Notes: a model not told the origin generated them from the sequence alone. 64,000 bases of DNA from Pseudomonas frederiksbergensis (GCF_000802155.2 NZ_JQGJ02000005.1:372001-436000); one strand, 5' to 3'; numbered from the stretch's first letter, positions 26,155 through 35,171 are shown. Made by a program: numbers and translations.

Positions 26155-27264
26155 ATGGCCTTTAACAGCATTCAGGAAATCATCGAAGACTACCGCCTCG
26201 GCAAGATGGTGTTGCTGGTGGACGACGAGGACCGGGAAAACGAAGGGGATCTGCTGCTGGCAGCCGATTGCTGCAACGCCCAGGCCATCAGCTTCATGGC
26301 CCGTGAAGCGCGAGGGCTGATCTGCCTGACCTTGACGGACGAACACTGCCAGCGCCTGGGCCTCGAGCAGATGGTGCCGAGCAATGGCAGCGTGTTCAGC
26401 ACGGCGTTCACCGTGTCCATCGAAGCCGCCACTGGCGTGACCACCGGTATTTCCGCCGCCGACCGGGCACGCACTGTCGCCGCTGCCGTAGCCGCCGACG
26501 CGGGGCCCAACGATATTGTGCAGCCAGGGCATATATTCCCGCTGCGGGCCAAGGAAGGCGGTGTGCTGACCCGGGCCGGGCACACCGAAGCCGGTTGCGA
26601 CCTGGCACGCCTGGCGGGTTTCACACCTGCATCGGTGATCGTCGAGGTGATGAACGATGACGGCACCATGGCCCGCCGCCCGGACCTGGAGATTTTCGCT
26701 CGCAAGCACGGCATCAAGATCGGCACCATCGCCGACCTGATCCACTACCGCCTGAGCACCGAGCACACCGTCGTGCGCATCGGCGAACGGGAACTGCCCA
26801 CGGTGCACGGCACCTTCCGCCTGTTCACCTTTGAAGACCGCATCGAAGGCGGCGTGCACATGGCGATGGTCATGGGCGACATCCGCCGGGAAGAGCCGGC
26901 ATTGGTGCGCGTGCATGTGATCGACCCACTGCGGGACCTGGTCGGTGCCGAATACAACGGCCCGTCCAATTGGACGTTGTGGGCGGCATTGCAACGAGTC
27001 GCCGAAGAAGGCCGTGGCGTGGTGGTCGTACTCGCCAACCACGAATCCTCCCAAGCGCTGCTCGAACGCGTACCGCAACTGACCCAGCCACCACGACAAT
27101 TCAGCCGTTCCCAATCGCGCATCTATTCTGAAGTAGGCACCGGGGCGCAGATTCTGCAGGACCTGGGCGTTGGGAAGTTGCGACACCTGGGGCCGCCGCT
27201 CAAGTACGCAGGGTTGACCGGGTATGACCTGGAGGTGGTGGAGAGTATTCCTTTCACCGGATAA
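26155..27264 (+). CDS. ribB: 3,4-dihydroxy-2-butanone-4-phosphate synthase (RibB) with degenerate RibA-like domain
   Basis: From ATG 26155, 369 residues. The N-terminal 200 residues are DHBP synthase with the metal-site motif [16 protein letters not shown] and [20 protein letters not shown]. It makes the four-carbon precursor of riboflavin from ribulose 5-phosphate. The C-terminal part follows a GTP cyclohydrolase II scaffold but lacks the zinc-binding cysteines (the CRCDCG region is replaced by [14 protein letters not shown]), so it is not a cyclohydrolase. A GntR box precedes it. It is presumably an extra, inducible copy that raises FMN supply for the flavin-dependent monooxygenase encoded in the cluster. 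Confidence 0.88.
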   Translation: MAFNSIQEIIEDYRLGKMVLLVDDEDRENEGDLLLAADCCNAQAISFMAREARGLICLTLTDEHCQRLGLEQMVPSNGSVFSTAFTVSIEAATGVTTGISAADRARTVAAAVAADAGPNDIVQPGHIFPLRAKEGGVLTRAGHTEAGCDLARLAGFTPASVIVEVMNDDGTMARRPDLEIFARKHGIKIGTIADLIHYRLSTEHTVVRIGERELPTVHGTFRLFTFEDRIEGGVHMAMVMGDIRREEPALVRVHVIDPLRDLVGAEYNGPSNWTLWAALQRVAEEGRGVVVVLANHESSQALLERVPQLTQPPRQFSRSQSRIYSEVGTGAQILQDLGVGKLRHLGPPLKYAGLTGYDLEVVESIPFTG

Positions 27265-27350
27265 CCCGAAGCAACACACACTCCCCCTGTGGGTGCGCAA
27301 GAAAACCAGCCAGACGGATAACCGGTACGGCAAAGTGCTTGCAGAAAGTT

Positions 27351-27375
27351 TGGAATACCATAATATGATATTCCA
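27351..27375. promoter_or_regulatory. GntR/FCD operator box 3, double
   Basis: Positions 27351-27365 match the 15-bp box on the minus strand (TATTATGGTATTCCA). Positions 27361-27375 match it on the plus strand with two changes. Together they form an inverted pair beginning TGGAATA and ending TATTCCA. It lies about 120 bp upstream of the ABC-transporter operon. Confidence 0.7.
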
Positions 27376-27493
27376 TAGACCGAGCGCTCCAACCTCCCTT
27401 GGCGCGGTCAGTTGCAAGACCGATTGACCCAAAGCTCCCGATAGGTGGGCAAACAGAAGCCCATTCAATAAACACAACAATGAGGGCGTGAAA

Positions 27494-28519
27494 ATGGTGT
27501 TGAAGAAAAGTGCAGCCGCAGTTCTTTTTGCCGGCCTGCTGAGTGTCACCAGCCAAGCATCGATGGCCGCTGAAAGCGTCAACTTCGTCAGTTGGGGTGG
27601 CAGCACCCAGGACGCGCAGAAACAGGCCTGGGCCGACCCGTTCAGCAAGGCCAGCGGCATCACCGTGGTCCAGGACGGTCCCACCGACTACGGCAAGCTC
27701 AAGGCCATGGTCGAAAGCGGCAACGTGCAGTGGGACGTGGTCGATGTCGAAGCCGACTTTGCCTTGCGTGCCGCCGCTGAAGGCCTGCTCGAACCTCTCG
27801 ATTTCTCGGTCATCCAACGCGACAAGATCGACCCGCGTTTCGTCTCCGACCACGGCGTCGGCTCCTTCTACTTCTCCTTCGTGCTCGGTTACAACGAAGG
27901 CAAGCTCGGCTCCGGCAAGCCCCAGGACTGGACCGCGCTGTTCGACACCAAGACCTACCCCGGCAAACGCGCGCTCTACAAATGGCCAAGCCCCGGCGTG
28001 CTCGAGTTGGCCCTGCTCGCTGATGGCGTGGCGCAGGACAAGCTCTACCCGCTGGACCTGGACCGCGCCTTCAAGAAACTCGACACCATCAAGAAAGACA
28101 TCGTCTGGTGGGGCGGCGGCGCCCAATCCCAACAACTGCTCGCGTCCGGCGAAGCCAGCATCGGCCAGTTCTGGAACGGCCGCATCTACGCCCTGCAACA
28201 GGACGGCGCCCCGGTCGGCGTAAGCTGGAAGCAGAACCTGGTCATGGCCGATATCCTGGTCATTCCAAAGGGCTCGAAAAACAAGGCCGCCGCCATGAAG
28301 TTCCTGGCCAACGCCAGCAGCGCCAAGGGCCAGGCCGACTTTTCCAACCTGACCGCCTACGCCCCGGTCAACGTCGACAGCGTCGCACGCCTGGATTCGG
28401 TGCTCGCTCCCAACCTGCCGACCGCCTACGCCAAGGATCAGATCACGCTTGATTTTGCGTACTGGGCCAAGAACGGTCAGGACATCGCGACACGGTGGAA
28501 CGAATGGCTGGTCAAATGA
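27494..28519 (+). CDS. PotD-type periplasmic binding protein of an ABC transporter
   Basis: From ATG 27494 with GAGGG upstream, 341 residues. It has a signal peptide (MVLKKSAAAVLFAGLLSV, cleavage near SMA/AES), then VNFVSWGGSTQDAQKQAWAD, a start typical of polyamine/iron/thiamine-type cluster binding proteins. The lobe-2 residues of putrescine receptors are not obviously conserved. It is the first gene of a complete ABC transporter operon under box 3. The substrate could be the N-heterocycle or betaine degraded by the cluster; a polyamine cannot be excluded. Confidence 0.82.
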   Translation: MVLKKSAAAVLFAGLLSVTSQASMAAESVNFVSWGGSTQDAQKQAWADPFSKASGITVVQDGPTDYGKLKAMVESGNVQWDVVDVEADFALRAAAEGLLEPLDFSVIQRDKIDPRFVSDHGVGSFYFSFVLGYNEGKLGSGKPQDWTALFDTKTYPGKRALYKWPSPGVLELALLADGVAQDKLYPLDLDRAFKKLDTIKKDIVWWGGGAQSQQLLASGEASIGQFWNGRIYALQQDGAPVGVSWKQNLVMADILVIPKGSKNKAAAMKFLANASSAKGQADFSNLTAYAPVNVDSVARLDSVLAPNLPTAYAKDQITLDFAYWAKNGQDIATRWNEWLVK

Positions 28520-29439
28520 AAATATCGGCAACGGCACCTCGTCACACCGGGGGCGCCGCCGGTGCGACAACCGTCCAGGCCGTTAAGCCGCAAACGCCGT
28601 CGCGGCTGCAACGCTGGCGCGGGGCCGGCAACCTTTTGCCTGCCCTGCTCTTCCTTGGCTTGTTCTTCCTGGCGCCGCTGATCGGCCTGCTGCTGCGTGG
28701 CGTGCTGGAACCGGTGCCCGGGCTGGGCAACTACGAGCAACTTTTCGCCAACTCGGCCTATGCCCGGGTGTTGTTCAACACGTTCTCAGTGGCCGGCCTG
28801 GTGACGCTGTTCAGTCTGCTGTTGGGTTTCCCCTTGGCCTGGGCAATCACCCTGGTGCCCCGTGGCTGGGGCCGTTGGATGTTGAACATCGTGTTGCTGT
28901 CGATGTGGACCAGCCTGCTGGCCCGCACCTATTCCTGGCTGGTGCTGTTGCAGGCATCGGGGGTGGTGAACAAGGCACTGATGGCCCTGGGCATCATCGA
29001 CCAGCCGCTGGAGATGGTGCACAACCTCACCGGCGTGGTGATCGGCATGAGCTACATCATGATCCCGTTCATCGTCCTGCCGTTGCAGGCGACCATGCAG
29101 GCCATCGACCCGATGATCCTGCAGGCCGGCTCCATCTGCGGCGCCAGTCCCTGGACCAATTTCTTCCGGGTATTCCTGCCGCTTTGCCGGCCGGGGCTGT
29201 TCTCGGGCGGGTTGATGGTCTTCGTGATGTCCCTCGGTTACTACGTGACGCCGGCACTGCTGGGCGGCGCGCAAAACATGATGCTGCCGGAATTCATCAT
29301 CCAGCAGGTGCAATCGTTCCTCAATTGGGGCCTGGCCAGTGCCGGCGCGGCCTTGTTGGTGGCGATCACCCTGGTGTTGTTCTACTTCTATCTGAAGCTC
29401 CAGCCGGAATCCCCGGTGGGCGCCAGCAACGCGAGGTAA
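28516..29439 (+). CDS. ABC transporter permease (PotB type)
   Basis: From ATG 28516, overlapping the binding-protein stop (ATGA), 307 residues. It has a cytoplasmic N-terminal extension, then six predicted membrane segments. The EAA-loop region reads AGSICGASPWTNFFRVFLPL (a Gly at the conserved position before the coupling helix). It pairs with the next gene to form the inner-membrane channel. Confidence 0.85.
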   Translation: MKISATAPRHTGGAAGATTVQAVKPQTPSRLQRWRGAGNLLPALLFLGLFFLAPLIGLLLRGVLEPVPGLGNYEQLFANSAYARVLFNTFSVAGLVTLFSLLLGFPLAWAITLVPRGWGRWMLNIVLLSMWTSLLARTYSWLVLLQASGVVNKALMALGIIDQPLEMVHNLTGVVIGMSYIMIPFIVLPLQATMQAIDPMILQAGSICGASPWTNFFRVFLPLCRPGLFSGGLMVFVMSLGYYVTPALLGGAQNMMLPEFIIQQVQSFLNWGLASAGAALLVAITLVLFYFYLKLQPESPVGASNAR

Positions 29440-29445
29440 GCCGTC

Positions 29446-30255
29446 ATGCTCCTGACACCCAATGCCATGAGCCGGCGCATGCGGTTCGGCTTGTATTTCA
29501 CCACTGGCGTGATCGCGTTGTTCCTGCTGCTGCCGATCGTGTTCATCGTGCTGTTGTCGTTCGGCTCGTCCCAGTGGCTGGTGTTTCCGCCACCGGGCTG
29601 GACATTCAAATGGTACGGCCAGTTCTTTTCCAATCCTGACTGGATGAGCGCGGCCCTGACCAGCCTCAAGGTCGCGGTGTTGACCACCGTCTGCGCCGTA
29701 GCCCTGGGCTTGCCCACCGCGTTTGCCCTGGTACGCGGGCGCTTTCCGGGCCGGGAAATGCTCTATGGCCTGTTCACCCTGCCAATGATCGTGCCGCTGG
29801 TGATCATCGCTGTGGCGGTGTACGCGCTGTTCCTCAAGCTCGGCTACACCGGGACGATGTTCGCCTTCGTGGTCAGCCATGTGATCGTCGCGCTGCCCTT
29901 CACCATTATCTCCATCATCAACTCGCTCAAGCTGTTCGACCAATCCATCGAGGATGCGGCGGTGATTTGCGGTGCCTCGCGCCTGCAAGCGGTGTTCAAG
30001 GTGACGTTCCCGGCGATTCGCCCGGGCATGGTCGCCGGTGCGCTGTTCGCGTTCCTGGTGTCATGGGACGAGGTGGTGCTGAGCGTGATGATGGCCAGCC
30101 CGACCCTGCAGACGCTGCCCGTAAAGATGTGGACCACCCTGCGCCAGGACCTGACGCCTGTGATCGCCGTCGCTTCGACGCTGCTGATCGGCCTCTCGGT
30201 ATTGGTGATGGTGATCGCCGCCGCCCTGCGCCGGCGCAATGAAATCAGCGCTTGA
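29446..30255 (+). CDS. ABC transporter permease (PotC type)
   Basis: 269 residues with six predicted membrane segments. The EAA loop is EDAAVICGASRLQAVFKVTF followed by P, and the N terminus matches the PotC class (short periplasmic start, SFGSSQWLVFPPPGWTFKWY). It begins 6 bp after the partner permease gene. Confidence 0.85.
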   Translation: MLLTPNAMSRRMRFGLYFTTGVIALFLLLPIVFIVLLSFGSSQWLVFPPPGWTFKWYGQFFSNPDWMSAALTSLKVAVLTTVCAVALGLPTAFALVRGRFPGREMLYGLFTLPMIVPLVIIAVAVYALFLKLGYTGTMFAFVVSHVIVALPFTIISIINSLKLFDQSIEDAAVICGASRLQAVFKVTFPAIRPGMVAGALFAFLVSWDEVVLSVMMASPTLQTLPVKMWTTLRQDLTPVIAVASTLLIGLSVLVMVIAAALRRRNEISA

Positions 30256-30272
30256 GCGCCTAGGAGAACACA

Positions 30273-31424
30273 ATGAGTGCTGTCAAAGACCCCGCACAAC
30301 AGAACAACAAGACCCTGGTCAGCCTGCGCAACTTGAACAAGCATTACGGCGACTTTGCCGCCGTGGACGATATTTCCCTGGAGATCCAGGACGGCGAGTT
30401 CTTGACCTTCCTCGGCTCCAGCGGCTCGGGCAAGAGCACCACGCTGTCGATGCTGGCCGGGTTCGAAACTCCCAGCAGCGGCGAGATCCTGGTGGACGGC
30501 AAATCCCTGGTCAACGTGCCGCCACACAAGCGCGACATCGGCATGGTGTTCCAGCGCTACTCGTTGTTCCCCCATCTGTCGGTGCGCGACAACATTGCCT
30601 TTCCCCTGGCGATTCGCAAACTGGCCAGTGCCGAGCGCGAACGGCGGGTCGACGCTATGCTCAAACTGGTGCAACTGGGAGAATTCGCCCATCGCCGCCC
30701 TTCGCAACTGTCCGGCGGCCAGCAGCAGCGCGTGGCGATTGCCCGGGCGCTGGTCTATGAGCCACGCATCCTGCTGATGGACGAGCCCCTCGGCGCCCTG
30801 GACAAGAAATTGCGGGAAGACTTGCAGGATGAACTGCGCCAGCTGCATCGGCGCCTGGGCATCACCATCGTCTACGTCACCCATGACCAGGAAGAAGCCA
30901 TGCGCCTGTCCCAGCGCATCGCCATTTTCAGCCATGGCAAGATCGTCGGCCTGGGCAGCGGCTATGACCTCTACCAGAACCCGCCGAACGCCTTTGTCGC
31001 CTCGTTCCTGGGCAACTCCAACTTCCTCAAGCTCAAGGCCCAGGGCAATGCTGCGGCGACGTTCGAAGGCCAATCGCTGTCGATCCGCCTGACCGCCGGC
31101 CTGCAATCCGAGCAGGATGTGTTGCTGATGGTGCGTCCGGAAAAAGCGTTGGCCCTGAGCGTCGAACAAGCCACCCAGGACCTGCTGCCGGCCGGCTGGA
31201 ACGAAGTCTCGGCCAAGGTCGTGGAAGTGCTGTTCCTCGGCGAAAGCCAGACTTGCAGTGTAGTGACGTCCGGTGGAACGGCCATGACCGTCAAGGCGCT
31301 GTCCGCCGCAGGCATGCCGCTCAAGGCTGGCGACCCGGTGCGAGTGCGCTGGGCCACCGCCGATGCATGCGTATATACCGAATGGGCCGAAAGCGACCTC
31401 AACAAGGCTGCTGGCGCTCACTAA
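30273..31424 (+). CDS. ABC transporter ATP-binding protein (PotA type)
   Basis: 383 residues after an AGGAG site. Walker A is GSSGSGKST, the Q loop RYSLFPHLS, signature LSGGQQQR, Walker B ILLMDEP and switch histidine VYVTHDQ. The C-terminal TOBE domain is typical of PotA/FbpC importers. It completes the four-gene importer and is followed by two terminators. Confidence 0.9.
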   Translation: MSAVKDPAQQNNKTLVSLRNLNKHYGDFAAVDDISLEIQDGEFLTFLGSSGSGKSTTLSMLAGFETPSSGEILVDGKSLVNVPPHKRDIGMVFQRYSLFPHLSVRDNIAFPLAIRKLASAERERRVDAMLKLVQLGEFAHRRPSQLSGGQQQRVAIARALVYEPRILLMDEPLGALDKKLREDLQDELRQLHRRLGITIVYVTHDQEEAMRLSQRIAIFSHGKIVGLGSGYDLYQNPPNAFVASFLGNSNFLKLKAQGNAAATFEGQSLSIRLTAGLQSEQDVLLMVRPEKALALSVEQATQDLLPAGWNEVSAKVVEVLFLGESQTCSVVTSGGTAMTVKALSAAGMPLKAGDPVRVRWATADACVYTEWAESDLNKAAGAH

Positions 31425-31430
31425 GACAAA

Positions 31431-31456
31431 GGCCCACCAAGGTGGGCCCGTTTTTT
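31431..31456 (+). terminator. intrinsic terminator of the ABC transporter operon, first
   Basis: GGCCCAC and GTGGGCC form a GC-rich stem, followed by CG and six T. It begins 6 bp after the ATPase stop codon. Confidence 0.85.
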
Positions 31457-31470
31457 CATTGTCACCCTCG

Positions 31471-31508
31471 GGTCACCACAGCGTCGGGCTGTGGTGACCT
31501 TTTTTTTT
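31471..31508 (+). terminator. second, stronger intrinsic terminator
   Basis: A perfect 12-bp stem (GGTCACCACAGC at 31471-31482 with 31488-31499), a 5-base loop and nine T. It isolates the plus-strand ABC operon from the convergent permease gene. Confidence 0.88.
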
Positions 31509-31570
31509 GCTGCCAAGGTGATGCGGATGCGATGGTTTCAACTGCAGGTCGAATAATCGCTGACGCTTGG

Positions 31571-32983
31571 TCAGTCCGTGTAGCTCAACCTCGCCGCTTT
31601 GCTATGTCGGGTTTGCCCGCGTGTAGCCAGGCAGTAGTACAACGGGCACGTCACCACCAAGCCCACCAGCCATGACAGATCCGCACCCTCGACCAGATTG
31701 GCGTACGGGCCGACGTACAACGAGGTGTTTGCAAACGGCAATTGCACGATGATGCCGATGAAATAGGCAATGATCGCGTGGAGATTGAAGCGCCCGTAGA
31801 TCCCGCCGTCCGCGCGGAAGATCGAAGTGATGTCGTACTCGCCACGCTTGATCAGGTAGAAGTCGATCAGATTGATCGAAGCCCACGGCACCAATACCAG
31901 CAACAGCGCCAGGATCAGCCCGATGAATTCAGAAATGAAATCCGCCGACGCACCGAGGGCGACCAGGCAGCAACCGGCCAATATTACGCTCGACAACACC
32001 ACGCGCACCTTGATACTCGGCGTCCACTGGCTGGCGAACGTCTGGATCGAGGTGATGATCGACAGCACCGCACCGTACAGATTCAGCGCGTTGTGGCTGA
32101 TGATGTTGAGCAGGAAAAGCACCATCAGAATCGGCCCCAGCCACCCGGTAGACTGTTTCACCGCATCCATCGCTTCAGTACCTTCCGGCGTCGCCAGCAC
32201 AGCCACGGCGCCAAAGCTGAACGACAGGATTGTGCCCAGCGTCGCGCCCAGGTAAGTGGCCCAAAACGGTTTGGCGATGCCGATATCCGCCGGCAGGTAA
32301 CGAGAGTAGTCCGACACATAAGGCGAGAAACTGATCTGCCAGATGATCCCCAGCGACACCGTGGCCAGCCAGCCGGACAGATTGAAGGTGCCGCGCGTCA
32401 GGAAGTCCGCCGGCAAGTCATGGGCGAAGATGTAGATGAATCCGGCCAGCAACGCGCCGCCCATCACCCAGGTGCCAATGCGATTGAGCGTGTGGATGAA
32501 GTTGTAGCCGATCACCCCGATCGCGGTGGCGGCCAGTGCGCCAATCAGAATACTCAGCGGCGCCGGCACGGACGGCGCGATGCCGACGATGGATTTGCCG
32601 GCCAGCACGATGTTGGAAATGAAGAAGCCGATGTAGATGATCGCCGCGAAGAACACGATCAGCAGCGCGCCGTAACGGCCGAACTGGCCACGACTCTGGA
32701 CCATCTGCGGAATGCCCATGCGCGGCCCTTGGGCCGATGCCAGCGCAATCACCACACCGCCGATCAGGTGCCCCAGCGCAATCGCCAGCAGCCCCCAGAG
32801 CAGATCGAGATGGAACACTTGGACGACCATGGCGCCGGTAACGATGGGCAGTGGCGCGATGTTGGTGCTGAACCAAAGGGTAAACAGGTCGCGGGCCCTG
32901 CCATGGCGTTCCGCGAGTGGGACGTAATCGACCGTGTGATTCTCGATTAACGGGTCTTGCCGGGACATCTGGGACATGTGCAT
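31571..32983 (-). CDS. NCS1-family permease (cytosine/purine/thiamine type), first copy
   Basis: 470 residues with 12 predicted membrane segments. NCS1 signatures are GRARDLFTLWFSTNIAPLPI in helix 1, MGIPQMVQSRGQFGRYGALL, FSPYVSDYSRYLP and VPWASINLIDFYLIKRGEYD. NCS1 proteins import nitrogen heterocycles: nucleobases, hydantoins, thiamine, pyridoxine. GntR box 4 lies 80 bp upstream. The likely cargo is the pyridinium compound or a close analogue. A second NCS1 gene is at 35855. Confidence 0.9.
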   Translation of the reverse strand: MHMSQMSRQDPLIENHTVDYVPLAERHGRARDLFTLWFSTNIAPLPIVTGAMVVQVFHLDLLWGLLAIALGHLIGGVVIALASAQGPRMGIPQMVQSRGQFGRYGALLIVFFAAIIYIGFFISNIVLAGKSIVGIAPSVPAPLSILIGALAATAIGVIGYNFIHTLNRIGTWVMGGALLAGFIYIFAHDLPADFLTRGTFNLSGWLATVSLGIIWQISFSPYVSDYSRYLPADIGIAKPFWATYLGATLGTILSFSFGAVAVLATPEGTEAMDAVKQSTGWLGPILMVLFLLNIISHNALNLYGAVLSIITSIQTFASQWTPSIKVRVVLSSVILAGCCLVALGASADFISEFIGLILALLLVLVPWASINLIDFYLIKRGEYDITSIFRADGGIYGRFNLHAIIAYFIGIIVQLPFANTSLYVGPYANLVEGADLSWLVGLVVTCPLYYCLATRGQTRHSKAARLSYTD

Positions 32984-33062
32984 GAACTCGAGTTTGTCTG
33001 ATCTTGTATTTGTATGAAGCCAAACCAGAGGCGCTTTTCGGCGGCTCCTCAGATGCGAACCA

Positions 33063-33077
33063 TATTATGGTATTCCA
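33063..33077 (+). promoter_or_regulatory. GntR/FCD operator box 4
   Basis: TATTATGGTATTCCA, one base different from boxes 1 and 2. Located 80 bp upstream of the NCS1 permease start on the opposite strand. Confidence 0.7.
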
Positions 33078-33234
33078 ACATTTCACAAGACTGATCCGAT
33101 CGTTGAAGGGCAAGCTGATCCGCTTTTATGAGGGTTCAACACACCCAACCTTGCACGATAGCCCCCGTAAACATTGGGCTTTGTCCCATATAAATGCGTT
33201 TATCGGCGGAAATAAAAAGCCCTTGCAAACGACG

Positions 33235-33249
33235 TATTACGGTATACCA
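33235..33249 (+). promoter_or_regulatory. GntR/FCD operator box 5
   Basis: TATTACGGTATACCA, one base different from box 1. It ends 52 bp before the flavin reductase start. Confidence 0.7.
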
Positions 33250-33301
33250 TAAGACCTACAAACCTATAAGAACCATGCTCCAGCACCCGAGGACCCTTCC
33301 A

Positions 33302-33787
33302 ATGATCGATGCCGCCGTCTACAAACAAGTCATGGGCTCGTTCCCGTCCGGGGTAACGGTGATCACCACGCTGGATGACGACGGGCAGATCGTCGGCCTC
33401 ACGGCCAGCGCGTTCAGCTCGCTGTCCATGGAGCCGGCCTTGGTGCTGTTCTGCCCCAACTACAGCTCCGACTCCTATCCGGTACTGATCAAGAACAAAC
33501 GCTTTGCCATCCACGTGCTTTCCGGCAGTCAGCAAAGTGAAGCCTACGCTTTCGCCCGCAAAGGCAAGGACAAGGCGCAAGGGATCGAATGGACGTTGAG
33601 CGAACTGGGCAATCCGATCCTGGCCAACGCCACGGCTATCATTGAATGTGAGCTATGGCGCGAATATGAAGGTGGCGACCACGCGATCATGGTCGGCGCC
33701 GTGAAGAACCTGATAGTGCCGCAGCACACCGCCGGTCCGCTGGTGTACTGCCACGGCAAGATGGGCGCCCTGCCCGTCCTCGCCTGA
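33302..33787 (+). CDS. tgnA: flavin reductase, second copy (TgnA-like)
   Basis: 161 residues, colinear with the copy at 21956-22441 and about 71% identical by hand count. Conserved stretches include SFPSGVTV, LVLFCPNY, AYAF, KGKDKA and AIIECELWREY. The gene ends 36 bp before the luciferase-like monooxygenase, the normal pairing of a two-component flavin monooxygenase. It would supply reduced FMN. Confidence 0.82.
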   Translation: MIDAAVYKQVMGSFPSGVTVITTLDDDGQIVGLTASAFSSLSMEPALVLFCPNYSSDSYPVLIKNKRFAIHVLSGSQQSEAYAFARKGKDKAQGIEWTLSELGNPILANATAIIECELWREYEGGDHAIMVGAVKNLIVPQHTAGPLVYCHGKMGALPVLA

Positions 33788-33823
33788 ATCGACAGTCAAT
33801 AATAAAGATCCGAGGTAAGCGTC

Positions 33824-34867
33824 ATGAAGTTTTCCCTGTTCGTGCACATGGAGCGTTGGGACGAAAGTGTCAGCCACCGCCAGTTGTTCGAAGACCTGAC
33901 CGAACTGACCCTGATGGCCGAGGCTGGTGGCTTCAGCACCGTCTGGATCGGCGAACACCACGCCATGGAATACACCATCTCGCCAAGCCCGATGCCATTG
34001 CTCGCCTACCTGGCCGCCAGGACCACCACTATCCATCTTGGCGCCGGCACCATCATCGCGCCGTTCTGGCATCCGCTGCGGGTAGCGGGCGAATGCGCAC
34101 TGCTGGATGTGATCAGTAACGGGCGCATGGAAGTCGGCCTGGCCCGTGGTGCCTACCAAGTGGAATTCGACCGCATGGCCGGCGGCATGCCAGCTTCCTC
34201 CGGCGGCCAAGCCCTGCGGGAAATGGTTCCGGTGGTGCGCGCCCTGTGGCAAGGCGACTACGCCCACGACGGTGATATCTGGAAATTCCCCACCTCCACC
34301 AGCGTGCCCAAGCCGATCCAAAAGCCCAACCCGCCGATGTGGATCGCCGCCCGCGACCCGGACTCGCATAATTTCGCCGTCGCCAACGGTTGCAACGTCA
34401 TGGTCACGCCGTTGATGAAAGGCGACGAAGAAGTGCTGGACCTGAAGAACAAGTTCCAGGCGGCCCTGGACAACAACCCCGGCGTGTCGCGTCCGCAATT
34501 GATGGTGCTGCGCCACACCCACGTGCATGCCGTCGACGATCCCGAAGGCTGGAAGATCGGGGCCCGGGCGATTTCGAAGTTCTATCGCACCTTCGATGCC
34601 TGGTTCGGTAATAAGACGACACCGGTCAACGGCTTCCTGGAACCGAGCCCTGAAGAAAAGTTCGCCGAGCGTCCGGAGTTCCAACTGGAAAGCCTGCACA
34701 AGACCGCCATGATCGGCACCCCCGAGGAAATCATTCCGCGCATCAAGTACTATCAGGAACTGGGCGTTGATGAGTTCAGCTTCTGGTGCGATAACAGCCT
34801 GCCCCACGCGGAGAAGAAAAAATCCCTGGAGCTGTTTATCAAGCATGTAGTCCCGGCGTTTCGCTGA
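33824..34867 (+). CDS. tgnB: luciferase-like flavin-dependent monooxygenase (TgnB-like)
   Basis: 347-residue bacterial luciferase-family TIM barrel. Visible motifs are FSLFVHMERWDE, TVWIGEHHAMEYTISPSPMP, LGAGTIIAPFWHPLRVAGE, EVGLARGAY and MIGTPEEIIPRIKYYQELGV. Members use FMNH2 from a separate reductase and O2; TgnB opens the pyridinium ring of trigonelline between C2 and C3. I assign this because an upstream reductase is paired with it and the exact downstream enzymes of that pathway are all in the cluster. Other N-heterocycles degraded by the same logic (RutA for uracil, PyrA for pyridine) remain possible. Confidence 0.72.
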   Translation: MKFSLFVHMERWDESVSHRQLFEDLTELTLMAEAGGFSTVWIGEHHAMEYTISPSPMPLLAYLAARTTTIHLGAGTIIAPFWHPLRVAGECALLDVISNGRMEVGLARGAYQVEFDRMAGGMPASSGGQALREMVPVVRALWQGDYAHDGDIWKFPTSTSVPKPIQKPNPPMWIAARDPDSHNFAVANGCNVMVTPLMKGDEEVLDLKNKFQAALDNNPGVSRPQLMVLRHTHVHAVDDPEGWKIGARAISKFYRTFDAWFGNKTTPVNGFLEPSPEEKFAERPEFQLESLHKTAMIGTPEEIIPRIKYYQELGVDEFSFWCDNSLPHAEKKKSLELFIKHVVPAFR

Positions 34868-35171
34868 GTCCACCAACCTGCCCCTCGGACGCGAAGCCGG
34901 GGGCTGACTGACGTGTAGGGTCGATTTCAATGATCAATGATCTGCGCCCATCACTTGCCCTTCCCTCCGGCGCCGAGCAGGTTTACATGCGCGGCGAATG
35001 GACCGCTTCGCATCTCCATTTCAAGCGCCTGCGCGCCAGCGTTACCGCCAAGCAGAACGGTTTCTGGCAACCCGTTCACTGAGCACAACCGAACTGGAAT
35101 ACATGCACCCGCGTCTCGTCATCACGAGGCGCGCCCGGTGCTTTATGCTTCGCCATGATCAGGTTTGCTCA
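34868..35171. other. 304-bp intergenic region
   Basis: It holds a weak hairpin at about 34880-34904 (GCCCC/GGGGC, one bulge, no T run) and an unrecognised 50-codon ORF at 34930-35082. A partial match to the GntR box (TGGAATAC, about 35092) is too short to count. No clear promoter was identified for the cysteine hydrolase. Confidence 0.5.
34930..35082 (+). CDS. possible 50-residue ORF, unrecognised
   Basis: ATG 34930 to TGA 35082. The peptide is tryptophan- and histidine-containing (RGEWTASHLHFKRLR) and not low-complexity. There is only a weak AGGG upstream. It could be a small protein, a leader, or the remains of a larger gene. It has no match that I can recall. Confidence 0.25.
   Translation: MINDLRPSLALPSGAEQVYMRGEWTASHLHFKRLRASVTAKQNGFWQPVH

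Larger units (their letters stand above)
32984..33301. other. 318-bp divergent control region
   Basis: Between the divergent NCS1 permease and the flavin reductase/monooxygenase unit. It carries GntR boxes 4 and 5, one near each start, and no supported gene. Confidence 0.7.

Noticed and set aside
28786..29988. 400-codon minus-strand frame opposite the ABC permeases
   Set aside because: Low-complexity Gln/His/Arg composition; the plus strand encodes two clear permeases.
31742..32950. 402-codon plus-strand frame opposite the NCS1 permease
   Set aside because: Composition (Arg/His/Gln/Asp-rich) is that of an antisense shadow of membrane-protein codons.
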